Positions 11,490 through 22,399 of a stretch of 64,000 nucleotides of DNA are shown one piece after another. The position numbers and the translations under genes were made by a program. The notes beneath the pieces are model-generated. The model worked only from the letters and a program-made list of their open reading frames with translations, did not search any database and was not told the origin of the DNA. This DNA comes from Xanthostigma xanthostigma (Eukaryota; Arthropoda; Insecta; Raphidioptera; Raphidiidae): NCBI GenBank assembly GCA_963575645.1, contig OY754464.1:31077501-31141500 (forward strand). The letters are read 5' to 3'. Position 1 is the stretch's first letter. Each line of letters opens with the position of its first letter.

Positions 11490-12073
11490 TCAGGAAACGT
11501 ACATCGGAAGAAGATGATTGCGGACCCTTCACATAAGCTTACAGAGGACTTGCTTAGATTTAGTAGACCAAAACTCAGGGAAGTGGTCGGATTTTGACCG
11601 GCCACGCGCTCTTGAGAAAACACCTACACACCGGGAATCGACACCACATGGAAAATTTTGCGTAAAGATCTTGGTCTAGACCCATACAAGATCAAACTGG
11701 TTCAAGAACTTAAACCACTTGACAATAATGAGCGTCGTTTGTTTGCTGATTGGGCCCTAGAACAGATTGAAGTTGATCCACTTTTTTCTCGAAAAATTGT
11801 GTTTAGTGATGAAGCTCATTTCTGGTTAAATGGCTACGTAAACAAGCAAAATTGCCGTATATGGATTATTTTCTTTGGGGTTATGTGAAGTCATTAGTTT
11901 ATGCTGATAAACCAGAAACAATAGACGCTTTGGAAGCCAACACAACTCGTGTTATTAATGAAGTAATGCCTGAATTACTCGAAAAAGTGGTCCAAAATTG
12001 GTCGGAACGAATGCGGTTCCTCAAAGCTTGTCGTGGTGGACATATTATGTTGGAAATTATTTTTGAAACTTAA
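11490..12073 (+). pseudogene. Mariner/IS630-type transposase, internally deleted
   Basis: Degenerate transposase of the Tc1/mariner (IS630) superfamily, which would cut and paste DNA using a D,D,D triad. The part from about 11640 reads TTWKILRKDLGL then PYKI.LVQELKPL, followed by FSDEAHFWLNGY, the first catalytic aspartate region. After NKQNCRI at about 11855 the frame shifts and jumps directly to MDYFLWGYVKS, the third catalytic aspartate region, then runs to RGGHIMLEIIFET and a stop at 12071-12073. The central portion with the second catalytic aspartate (QQDG motif) and roughly a hundred residues is missing. The 5' part (11490-11640) is frameshifted; traces such as RPRALE sit in another frame. 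It cannot be active. I did not identify its terminal inverted repeats. Confidence 0.88.
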
Positions 12074-12109
12074 ATGTCATAAAATTATCTTTCATATAAA
12101 AAATGGCTT

Positions 12110-12960
12110 CAATTTTAATTTAAATAAATACTTATTTCAATTTAAAGTTCTATGACTTAAAAAAAATACCCGATATATACATATTTTGATTTAGGAAATA
12201 ATTATATCAGTAAGTATAAAAATGGCAAAAGAATCGACATAATCCACTTTTCTCTGCGACCAGAGATGTATACCTAAGCCTTCTCGCACGCGCTATTCTG
12301 TACATTATGGAGATTTCACTTCACCCTCTCGCTAAAATGTTAATATTACGTCAGGTAAAAACCCTTATTGCCACAATGCTCTAAATAACTAACGTTCCTG
12401 TTTTTCCCTCTCTTGCTTTTTATATACAGCTAAGATTAAAATCTGTATAAGCAAATATATTACAGGAATTTTAGTAAATATTAAAATTAATGAGAGTTCT
12501 CTTTTATCTTTTATATTATCTTTCTTTTTATCGGTTCATTTCGTTACTGTGTTAATGTTATGAGCTATGTTTATTGTTCACATGTTGTGATATCGACAAT
12601 ATACAACGATCCCTACTTAGATGTTCATATTTTACCACTTTTGTGCCATGGTTTTAACGTGAATATATTTTGCTTAAATGGAAATTATTTTCTGGGGTTA
12701 TTCTCATACGATTATTATTAACAAATTCTAAAAAAAAATCCAATGGTATGTGCTTTTTCATAATATAATAACGTAGACTTTTTTTAAAGACATCTATTTT
12801 CAATTATATATTTTGTGCTTGGAACAAACCTTATGTTTGCCAGTGGGGTTTTCCGTGTTCAGTATTCAAAAGTATAATTTCACCGACTGTCGTCTTTTTG
12901 GAATTTTTCATAGATTTTAACCGTTCCTCAAATAATATTAATTTTTGACCATTTGCAAAG
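12110..12960. other. AT-rich region without a recognised gene
   Basis: I see no supported gene or element. The only frame above 70 codons (12831-13055, minus) overlaps a dispersed repeat and has no recognisable content. Confidence 0.4.
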
Positions 12961-12964
12961 GTGA

Positions 12965-13125
12965 AAGAGAATCTAAATCTTTGATTAACGTCTGAATAGA
13001 ACTCTTCAAATAAATAAAATTGTCGACCAATTTTTATCAGACTATATATTGACACAAATGAAATTATAAATCAATAATACATAATCTTCTTCAGAAATAT
13101 CTAAAAATATAAAAAATAATTAGTA
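12965..13125 (+). repeat. Dispersed repeat family C, copy 1
   Basis: Related to 24683-24835 (same orientation): AATCTTTGATTAACGTCTGA, AGAACTCTTCAA, AATAAATAAAATT.TCGA, then ATCTTCTTCAGAA and ATCTAAAAATATAAAAAATA. A partial third copy is at 40345-40430. This copy has lost the GTTTCGATCCCGATTTGG segment present at 24.77 kb. Confidence 0.7.
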
Positions 13126-13154
13126 AAATCTACTTATTTTATAATAGAACGCAA

Positions 13155-13285
13155 AAGTTAACTATTGTAAAATTATGAAAATTTATGAAAATAAAAATTA
13201 TAAAAAATAATATACATTACCAAAAAACAATTTTTAAAGAAAATGTTTTTTGGTAATGTATATTTTTTTGTAATTTTTATTTTAA
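13155..13285. repeat. Imperfect ~130-bp palindrome
   Basis: An AT-rich inverted repeat centred near 13230, with arms containing ATACATTACCAAAAAACA and its complement. The same core is reused by the perfect palindrome directly downstream. Confidence 0.85.
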
Positions 13286-13290
13286 TTATA

Positions 13291-13400
13291 AAACAAATTT
13301 AAATAAAAATTATAAAAAATATACATTACCAAAAAACAATTTTTTAAAAAATTGTTTTTTGGTAATGTATATTTTTTATAATTTTTATTTAAATTTGTTT
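13291..13400. repeat. Perfect 110-bp palindrome
   Basis: 55 + 55 bp with no loop, centred at 13345/13346 inside AATTTTTTAAAAAATT. The arms contain TATACATTACCAAAAAACAA and its exact complement. It forms a tandem pair with the imperfect palindrome just upstream (same core, about 116 bp centre to centre). Likely a MITE or a duplication of one. Confidence 0.95.
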
Positions 13401-13734
13401 TGTAATTAATAATTTTGTTATATCCATTTTTACAGAGCTTTGACAAAGTCAATATTTTTTATGAAACGTAAGCAATAAAAGAAAAGAATTATACCTATGT
13501 GTCCGCATTCCCGTTATTCACAATTATTTAAAATAAATTTTACGGACTTTAAATGGAAAATAATAATTAAAATATTATGTCCACTTCAACGATATCTCTA
13601 AAAAAAATCGTAAAAAAGTGTTTTTTTCACCCGTTAGAACCTATCTTCCTTATTTTCAAAATCTAATCAGCTCTTTTCCTCAAAAAACTGCGTCGATTGT
13701 CGCAAAAAACAAACTTCTTGCCATATTTTATATA

Positions 13735-13935
13735 TTATAAATAACAAAATCGCAGGATTGTGGACAAATATTAGATTTATTAATTGCTATGGTTAGTAAT
13801 TAATGTTTATTTTCATAATTATTGTTTTAATAATTTTCAACTTGTACTTGAAAAAGTCTAAATTTTATAGACGAAACGTCGTACAATTAATAAATCTAAT
13901 ATTTGTCCACAATCCTGCGATTTTGTTATTTATAA
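13735..13935. mobile_element. MITE with 51-bp terminal inverted repeats
   Basis: The left arm at 13735-13785 is the exact reverse complement of 13885-13935; both contain ATCGCAGGATTGTGGACAAA or its complement. The ~100-bp centre includes GTCT..AGACGAAACGTCG, a small stem followed by GAAACG. No target duplication resolved. Confidence 0.9.
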
Positions 13936-14297
13936 TTATCTCGATGGACACGATATCTAATATATATTTTATATATTTTTGAGCATTTTGAACTCGAGAA
14001 TAGTGAGAAGTTTCAGGGATGGCTTGCAGGGTCAATCTTCTTTTTAAATTTTTTATATATTATGTGACTATTATCTCTTACATTTGTGAACCGATTTGAT
14101 GATTCTTTTCCTATTCGATAGGACATACCTTCAAGATGGTCTCATTTGAATTTTACTTAAATAAGTTGAGCAGTTTTCTTCTAGTTAAGCAGTATAATAT
14201 TAAGAAAGAAAGCACGTAGTAACGTGCAAGCTATGCACTGGGAAGCCACTGAAAAGTACGAAATAAAAAAACTCCTTAAAAAAAAGCCACCAACAAG

Positions 14298-14404
14298 CAA
14301 TAACTAATAAAGTTTTGAAATCGGCGCCAATTTAGTGAAAGGTGCATAAGTACAAACAGTTGTAATAACGAAATTGGCGCCGACCTTTTAATTCATTGGT
14401 AATT
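14298..14404. repeat. Small inverted-repeat element (MITE-like)
   Basis: TCGGCGCCAATTT at 14321-14333 is matched exactly in inverted orientation at 14371-14383, with weaker pairing continuing outwards on both sides. Confidence 0.6.
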
Positions 14405-15138
14405 TGTGTTTCCTTTTTTCAATGACATTTTTTTTTAATTTGCAGAAGATTTCTTTGATTTTCAAGTAATACCTCATATGTTAAATGTTGACTGTTTTTC
14501 TGAATATAACATTATATCAGTAAGTCGAACTGATAGGCGTATACCCACGAACATGTAGTGTAATCCTACATAAAAATCAGAAAATCTTTGGTCATCAGAA
14601 GCATTCTAAACCAAGAAAGATTCAGACGTGCTTTATTGCCTTTTTAAAATCGTGGTAAAATATTTGAAAACATTTTTTAAATATTTCAAAAATGGTTAAA
14701 AGACTGCCGAATTATTCTTCATAAAGGGCACAATTTTAATAAATCGGCGCAGTTGCCTGACGACATTTATAGTAGACGTGAAAGCGTTAAATTATTCAAG
14801 ATTCATTCACGCCGAATATATCAAGCAAGCCTGCCTACATACTCTATTGTATTAAAAGAAGCATTCATTAAATAAAAACGTTAAGTTGTTAGCGGGAGAC
14901 GTGATATGTGCAAATTCCATCCATCTATTATACGTACTTGAATGAAGAGGGCTCGCTAATATTATATAGGATGTACTATTGTTGCTGTTCGTATAGAAGC
15001 GCGTGCTCGATTTAAATTGCTTATTCATCAACAAAGTGATCTATCAAAATTTTATGGCCTCTCTTGGTGCATTCAATTATTTTTGTTGAAATGTTACCGA
15101 GTGAGTATTATAATTTCTGCGGTATGGTAAAGAGGGAC
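14405..15138. other. AT-rich region without a recognised gene
   Basis: No supportable gene, RNA or terminal-repeat element seen. Confidence 0.4.
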
Positions 15139-15146
15139 AAAAAAAT

Positions 15147-15911
15147 TAGTGTCCGACCGAAATTTCGGTTTCGGTTTCGGCCACTTTCGGCAAAAAAACT
15201 GGTTTCGGCTTAGTTTCGGGTTCGGCTGCCCATCTGGCCGAAACTACGGCCGAAACCGAAACTACATTCGGAAGGTTTCGCGCTGAAATGCGGTGAAGCT
15301 GTGAGCGACGAAGTGTCTTTTATGCCTACGCGCTCCGCGTTTTTTTTTTTTAGTTTGAAAGAAAACTTTTTTTATTTGATACTTTCGATTGAAGTATTAT
15401 TTGAATTAAATACATATATTTATTTAGTGGTTGTATTTGGTAGGTAGGTATTTATTAATTTTAATTTTATTGTAGTTCGTTAACAAGAGTACCATACCAA
15501 AAGACCAAAGTTTAGAAGAAATAATTTTGTTCTTAAGATGAAAGAGTGTTTTTTTTTGTGCGTGTACCTGCTATTAGGTAAATACTTTTTATTAAAAAGT
15601 AATTTTTTTTGAAGTTTTTATTTTATTTTATAATATTAAAAAAAGTTATTTATTTCTGTTTTTGAAATAAGGGGGTTAATAATATGATACGATAAGTTAA
15701 TGATCAGTTAAAATATCATAGGCTGAATTATTAATATGTGATTAATTTAAAAATAAAAAAAAAATATGAAGCCTGATTATGATAATGTTTACTTTATTTT
15801 TCCCACGAAAACATGAAGTTTCGGTTTCTGTTTCGGTTTCGGCCGAAACTGAGACTGAGGCCAAAATTCGGTTTCGGTTTCGGCCGTAAAACTAGTTTCG
15901 GTCGGACACTA
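15147..15911. mobile_element. Non-autonomous hAT element with 8-bp TSD
   Basis: Perfect 16-bp terminal inverted repeats, TAGTGTCCGACCGAAA at 15147-15162 and its complement at 15896-15911. An 8-bp target duplication, AAAAAAAT, lies at 15139-15146 and 15912-15919. TAGTG fits the hAT terminal consensus YARNG and 8 bp is the hAT duplication length. Subterminal regions are packed with the motif TTTCGG/CCGAAA in both orientations, likely transposase-binding repeats. The 765-bp body has no transposase. Confidence 0.93.
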
Positions 15912-16093
15912 AAAAAAATTGAAACCAGAGATAGAAACTGATGCACAAATAGGGCCATCGTTTGTTTATCAATTGATACTTCTACAATCAACGCCAAAAC
16001 TGAAACCCTTACGCAATTTTTGCTTGTACACTTATCATCTGATAGATTGCAGTAGATTATAGACGCACGCCAACAGAGACTACTAGAATTATA

Positions 16094-16224
16094 CAGTAGA
16101 ACCTCGATAAGTTGATGTTCAAGGGAAATGTTGAAAAATTTAAGTTATCGAGTTTTTTAATTATCTGGAGTTGAAGTTACAGAGGTTTTGGAAGTGAAAC
16201 TTTTGACTTGACGAGATTCCACTG
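16094..16224. mobile_element. pogo/Tigger-like MITE
   Basis: The left end CAGTAGAACCTCGATAAGTT and the right end, whose complement reads CAGTGGAATCTCGTCAAGTC, match the terminal pattern of pogo/Tigger elements. TA precedes the left end; the right flank is TT, so one copy of the expected TA duplication has mutated. No coding capacity. Confidence 0.75.
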
Positions 16225-17520
16225 TTCAAATAAATTCGATTGCTCAGACTATGTTGGTGTGTTCAATTTTCGCTTCATTTTATCACTCGTTAATTCATAT
16301 TTCATGCGTACAATACGTAAAGCGATTTAGTGAAAGACTGAAGTGCAAATTAATAAAGTTCATGGCAAAGCCTTTTGCTTGTATACTTATTTACGAGGAC
16401 TCACTGATAATACTTTAAGTTATAGAGGTCAACAAAATATTATTTTTAAGTTAACGAGAGCCAAAGCTCAAAATATTTCTAAGCTGTTCCCAGTATTACA
16501 GAATAAACATATCTATCAATTTGTTTTAGGCTTTGAGGGGAAGGGAATTCAAAAGTTACAAAGGTTATATACATAGCAAATATTATTTATCTACAACATC
16601 TGTGTAACTTGAACTTCTAATCTAGAAGTTCAAATTGTAGATCCAGATTAACCCTGGGAGATGCTGGTATTAATCAGAGCTAATATCACTAGGCAGATTG
16701 AGATCATCAACATCCAGGTTTAATCCTGATCAAAGTCCAATTTCTATTTTCAAATTATGAAAAAAAGAATTGGTACATTATAACTGATTGTAGACGAGAT
16801 CTTCGCGTGGCGTAAGGATCAAAATAAATCACAAAACTGACGTTAACTTTTGGTCCTCAATCCACACAAAGACTTTCTAAATTAAATAAGCCTTATTTTT
16901 TTTTGGTCCTAAGTAACACTTTTTGAGCTGAAACGTTTTACTACTACATTCTCTATGTGCAGCAATGACATAATATGAAGTATTGAGCTTCTTCGCCATG
17001 TTTTTATCCGCCTCATGGCAGATAAACTTTTTTCACAACTAGCTGAACTCATTGGAAGCGCTACTGCAACTTGTATGTTTTTGTACAAGTTAGGGCGAGA
17101 ATTCTTTTTGATATGATTTTTTTAAATTTTCAGCATTTACCGTCTGAAGCTGAAACATAAAATTTGAAGACGTTTTTATAATTATTTATAGACTATTCTC
17201 CGTTCTTCATATCTAATTTCAAAAACTCATCAATTCCTGAATTTATTGGCAGGCTTTAAAATGACGTTTCAGATTTAGGATTACATGGTTCACTACTAGT
17301 AGATATCGATCATTCTTTCTGTGCTTCTTGATCTCTTATTGCTATTATAATATATTTTTTTTATTATTAAATCGCACTTTTCTAGGAGGGCGTGACCCCT
17401 GCCTACCTATTGCCAACGATGATGATACATACCGCGATATATGCGTCGGAAGAATTAATATCTTCGCACAAACTTGTCTCGCTACCTTTTACCATTAACA
17501 ATTGAAAGAAGTTTGTGTTA
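16225..17520. other. AT-rich region without a recognised gene
   Basis: A 77-codon frame (16343-16576) has no recognisable content. AACTTCTAATCTAGAAGTT near 16611-16629 is a small hairpin. Otherwise nothing supportable. Confidence 0.35.
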
Positions 17521-17525
17521 CTTTA

Positions 17526-17570
17526 AAACTGTAACATTTAGGTTCAAACTGTAACATTTAGGTTCAAACT
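17526..17570 (+). repeat. 20-bp tandem duplication
   Basis: AAACTGTAACATTTAGGTTC occurs twice in tandem, with a partial third copy. Confidence 0.9.
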
Positions 17571-17995
17571 GAAAATTTTTGACTCGCCTATAAAGCAACG
17601 GCACGTTTTGTGAAGCAAGCTGTGCAGTTCACTTAAACTAAAAAACAGAGAAGGTGTGAGAAGAGGATGAGTATAGTAAGAACGGGTGGTGAGATGTGTA
17701 GGGAGCATATATATGTATATTGAGGTGCGATGCAATTCACTTGCATCAGTACTTCCCATCATCGTGTCTGGGTTTGTGCATAATGAAACACCTCCATCGT
17801 GGATGTATCTACGATAATATTGTACGTACATATCTATCAAGGATGGGAATTTAGAATCTAACAATAGTAATTACGAAGCTGCATTATCGTTTGTAACGTA
17901 ATGTGACGCACGCCATCAATACTGCGCGCTTTGATAGTAGCAGGTAGAAGAGTTTTTGTGGAAGAAGGTAGAGAAGGGTTTCGAACATTCGAGAA

Positions 17996-18172
17996 TAGTT
18001 ATTGGCGTAACTAGTAGCCTAAGTCATTCATGGCGTGTCAGCGCGATGTTTTCAGCACTCGTCTCCGGTGCGCAGTATGCACTCGCTTCGCTCGTGCCTG
18101 CGCACCTACGACTCGTGCTGAAAACATTGCGCTGACAGGCCATGACTTAGCCTACAAGTTACGCCCATAATT
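17996..18172. repeat. GC-rich foldback element
   Basis: The arms match inversely: left GGCGTAACTAGTAGCCTAAG and right CTTAGCCTACAAGTTACGCC, then a TGTCAGCGC/GCGCTGACA pair and GTTTTCAGCAC/GTGCTGAAAAC. The loop (about 18075-18105) contains ACTCGCTTCGCTCGTGC. It is markedly GC-richer than its surroundings. Confidence 0.8.
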
Positions 18173-18185
18173 TTATTCAACAATT

Positions 18186-18561
18186 GCGCGTTATTCATGT
18201 TTTATTTATTGTTATTAATGAGATGTTGTAAATATCTATTTATTTCTTTATAAAAAAAAACTGTCAATATTAACAGCACCAAACAGCACGATTCAATGTT
18301 TTGGTTTGAGGTTAGCCGGTTATGAATAAACTCCATGTCGAAAACATTCGGCCTCTCAATTTTAGCCTCAATGGGTAACAACGGAGTTGTTGTTACCGAC
18401 TATTTCGTTACGACTCAGAAAATAGTTACGTTTATTTTCATTACTCCACAATGGCCGAGCTAGTAGGAATCTTCATTGAGTTATGACAAGTAATTGTCAC
18501 CAGTCGGTAAATGGCTATTTAGGGTTCGGTTTTTAGGCATGATAAAACATGAATAACGCGC
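18186..18561. mobile_element. MITE with 20-bp terminal inverted repeats
   Basis: GCGCGTTATTCATGTTTTAT at 18186-18205 is matched exactly in inverted orientation at 18542-18561. It lies directly beside the GC-rich foldback. The interior has no convincing reading frame, and no target duplication is resolved. Confidence 0.75.
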
Positions 18562-18589
18562 ATGAGTAGATTAAAAGCTATAATGCTAC

Positions 18590-18950
18590 CCACGCATATA
18601 AATACAGCCGCGCGACAGTGTACAGAGAACACAGTTGGACAGTTTGTGTAACCGAGTTGACAGCAGAGATACAGTGGCTAAACATAAACCATTGAGTTCG
18701 GAAATACGTTTCTAGAGCGCTCATATCAACATTTCTTGGATATATTTCTGTGTACCTAGTGACTTTGTATTATTTTTATTACTTAGAAGATGTTGTTTTG
18801 TTTGTTACATTGTTTCTATTCATTTCCATTATAGAAGAGAAGTACTTTTAGTTTTTTTGTTTATTTGTTTTGTTAACATTTTATTGTTGTAAGTAAATAT
18901 TTACCACCACAACGAAGTTTTGTTATTGTAGTAACATAGTGTTTATTATT
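18590..18950 (+). promoter_or_regulatory. Possible LTR/promoter segment with TATA box
   Basis: TATAAATA at 18597-18604 is followed about 30 bp later by CAGTGTACAGAGAACACAGT in a locally GC-richer tract; the segment ends with TTATTGTAGTAACA. This resembles the U3/R part of an LTR or a core promoter. I could not find matching LTR ends or a gene downstream, so the call is tentative. Confidence 0.22.
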
Positions 18951-19024
18951 TCAGCGCGAGGTAGATCAGTATTCGTCAAAACAAACATTATCGAAAATAA
19001 AAATAGTATTTATTTTTTAATTTA

Positions 19025-19545
19025 CATAAATCCAATGTTCAAAATTTGTACCATTGGGGCACAAATAAGCTTCCTAAGCGGTTTTTCAGACTATTGACCA
19101 TATTTATAAAGAATGATTACGGTAGTTGCTGAAAATAAGTCATTTTCTGTCGTAGTTCTCCAATATTGACTGGTGGATCTTCCCACTGAAATACTGACTC
19201 CTGTCTCAAATATATGCATCAGATGCTGTCAGGTCAAGTGAATGAGAAGGAAGAAGTCTGTTTCACTAGAAATTATTCCGTTTTCAAAATGTTCTACGGT
19301 GCGTCTGGCTGTTGGCTCATTGCGCCATCCTGTTGGAACCATTGCTTGTACAATTGTAGGTTTCGTGACGGCAAAAGTTTCTTAAATCTCTCACAAAAGG
19401 CGTAATAATGGTTTATTTATAATGGTCTTGATTAACAGTAACTGGATGCGGGTTCGCGTCCTCAACAAAATAAGGATCAATGATCCAATGCCCAGATACA
19501 GCACATTTGGGCCCCTGTTTCGTTCTTTTCCGTATGAGAGGGAAT
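19025..19545 (-). pseudogene. Mariner/IS630-type transposase relic
   Basis: Read on the minus strand from about 19545 downwards, the sequence gives CAVSGHWIIDPYFVED then PHPVTVN, the region between the first and second catalytic aspartates. After a stop and frameshift comes YKQWFQQDGAMS (about 19340), the second catalytic aspartate motif QQDGA. Later parts are broken by several stops and end near RKLI. The third catalytic region is not recognisable. It is inactive and belongs to the Tc1/mariner (IS630) superfamily. It retains exactly the part missing from the 11.5-12.07 kb relic, but I cannot say they are the same family. Plus-strand frames here are antisense. Confidence 0.75.
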
Positions 19546-19559
19546 AATACTCTACTATA

Positions 19560-22050
19560 AATATTTTTCTCTCAGTTATGAAGACTATTTCAAGACGATT
19601 TTAATACCGCAGCAATGTTAATAAAACAACCATTAATAAATAAGCCAAATATGACAAATGCATGCTGCGCAAGTAAACCCACAGCATTTTAAATTTCGAT
19701 ACTGTTTATTTTTACGAATACTGTAGTACTTGTTAAAAATAATTTTTTTTATAATTTTCGTCCTGTTAGTGATCAGTTTAGGCAGACTATAAACTAATCC
19801 GATAATGGACTAATGGTAAGAGTGAGATGTTGTCCAATGGCGACAATCAACGCATTTTGTTAATTATTCTATGTCAGGTACATATGGTGTTAATGATAGG
19901 TGACTTTGTTTGATGTACGTCTCAGCATTGATGTCTACCGAGAATTTGTGTCACAGTTTAATTTTTCATCAAATAAATGATAGATCACTCAACTGTATAT
20001 ATATTCGTTCAACAATAAACTATCTTTTCTAGATTTTTCGGAGACAAATAAATGGTGACATTATAATTGTAGGGTCAATTAATGATAGGTATATCAATTT
20101 ACAAAATTTCTACAAAATCATTGGAACCGTTTTTGAGACACTCGGAAATTTCGATTTTCATCCTTCTTTGGGGATATTAGGAACAGGGGAACGAAAAAAA
20201 CTCTAAAAATAGTAAACTGCATGTGAACCAGACCTCGACTCGTACGGACAGACGGACGGGGGAATATCTAAAACTCACTTTCTCAGTATGTGGAGAATAT
20301 GAAATGTAAGTATTATGTTGGATTTCTGGTACGACCTTCAGCTATAAAAGACATCCTTAAATCTAGATTTACGCCTGGAAATTATACCAGAATAAATCTG
20401 TCAAAATATGGAATGTGTATATATTTTCGCTATTACATTACCTTGAAGATATTGTTCTTCAGTCTCAAAGTCAAAAAATTAAAAATCAATAAGCAGTGGA
20501 AATTCGGGTAAATTTGAAGTGAAAAAACATTTATTTTAAACTTCAGATTACCTACTAATGCATTAGAATTTATATGTCCCAATTTTTTTCACTTTAAAAA
20601 ATTCAAAAATATACAAGGCCACCTATTAAGGATGTATGAGATATACAGTCGCATAAAAAAGTATGTACATGAACGCACATTATAATAAGGTAGTAACAAC
20701 GTCAAATTGTACGAAAAAATCTATTTCTGTGCAATTTATTGGACAGCTAACATGTATGTATGACTAAGTAATTAGCATGAAAGTTGTGACAGCGTCGCAG
20801 TTGAACAATAATTAAATCCTTTAATTTCATTGGTTAATCGCCAAAAGTAAACTGTAGTTATGGTAAAATGATTATAAACTCTTCTGTTTTACTTTACGCA
20901 CTAGTACGGAACGAGTCATTTTACCACCGCGATATAGGTAAAAAAATATGTTATAGGGAATCGCGCAAAAATCTTATTCACTATAGATACATTAACAAGT
21001 GTTTCAGAGAAATGTAAAAGACAAGAAAAAATCGTGATAGTTTTCCCAGTCGCAAAGAATATAACGAGGCTCCATCTGACAATATGCATACATAGATATG
21101 TTCATTCACAATTACGCCCTTCGGATGTTTTCTACAGTTCTTTTTATCACAATCTCATACTTGGCTGCTATGACACTAGTAGACGTGAACCCGCTTTACT
21201 TTGAATACCGAAAACTATGAAACTTACAGGGTGTTTCGATTTGTTGGCAAGAAAATGTTAACGGAGGATCTCTAAATCATTCACAATTTGTTATTTTCTA
21301 TATATTTAATAAATAAGTTTTTTTCGAGTCTACTCGATTCATTTTGTTATATTTTTGACGTGAAACCGTCTATTCGCTCGTTGTCGAGCTTTCTTGAGTT
21401 ACAGTCAGATTTGAATTGCTAATAATTACGAGCTAATAACAACGGTTGAGCATGTCTGTGCGAATTCGTCGCGCAGGATTTATTTTGCATGTGACGTCAT
21501 CATGCAAGTATAGGCGCATGCGTGTGATAGTCACGAATACACTTCCTGTAAAGTCTTAAATTAATGTAGCGTGGAAACGCGATACGCTAGTACGTTGATT
21601 CGGGTGTCATTGTGAAGAGCTCGCGGAGCACTATTAGGACATAAACTGAGACAATAAAAATACTGTACGGAATTTTTAGGTGAAAATCGGTATTATTGAA
21701 AATTACAAAATAATTAAAGATGTCGTCTTATTTGACTTCTAAATATGCTCGTTATTATAGAAAACGCGTCAGCGGAAAACTAACAAAAAAAATTAGCCTA
21801 AAAACTTCAATGCAAGAGCTATGGCAGCGTCGAAATGGAAACGAAAAAACCCAAATGTCTGGATCATGTACAGGCGTCATTCGATTAGAAGGCCATACCA
21901 AACACTTGTAATGATTTTATTCTGAGGTTGTCATGAAAAATTTACGGCGCGAGCCTGAACTGTGGCTTTAACTTTTTTTATTAATCGTATAACTCTTATA
22001 GTTTGTTTTGCCTTTTTTTGATGTTGAATCCAATTAATCGACGGCAAGAA
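19560..22050. other. AT-rich intergenic region with a transposon-tail-like stretch
   Basis: 20040-20285 contains AACCGTTTTTGAGACACTCGG and ACGGACAGACGGACGG, a style common in 3' tails of insect retroelements, but no coding part is present. At 21227 ACAGGGTGTTTCGATTTG resembles a transposon end, without a partner found. The 73-codon frame at 20290-20511 and the 63-codon frame at 21720-21911 have no recognisable content. Confidence 0.35.
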
Positions 22051-22054
22051 AAAG

Positions 22055-22393
22055 CTAGTTTTCTTCATACCTCGATCGGAAGTGCATGCTTACAGCATTA
22101 CAATATGTAAGAAAGTCTAACATTTAATCCTTGGGATTACACGCACCAATGCGGAAAGTTCGTACGTTCGGGCGGTAGTAAAGCAAAGACAACCAATCAA
22201 CTGTTGTTTCGATCTCGTTTCCATAGCAGCCCTATTACATATTAGCTAATAGTCGCGAACAGCTGTCATTCGTGTTTTTACGTATAACCTCAAAGCTTCT
22301 TGCTTACGTGTTTTTATGTAAAATATAAGTAATTAATTAACGAATGTCTTTAATAAGCGTGCTTACGACCGAGGTATGCAGAAAAATAGTATG
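22055..22393 (-). mobile_element. MITE family D, copy 1
   Basis: Terminal inverted repeats: left TTCATACCTCGATCGGAAG and right GACCGAGGTATGCAGAAAAA. Its reverse complement aligns with 32998-33312 through ATACTATTTTTCT, ACCTCGGTCG, ACGCTTATTAA and CGAATGACAGCTGTTCGCGA. No coding capacity. Confidence 0.8.
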
Positions 22394-22399
22394 AACCAT

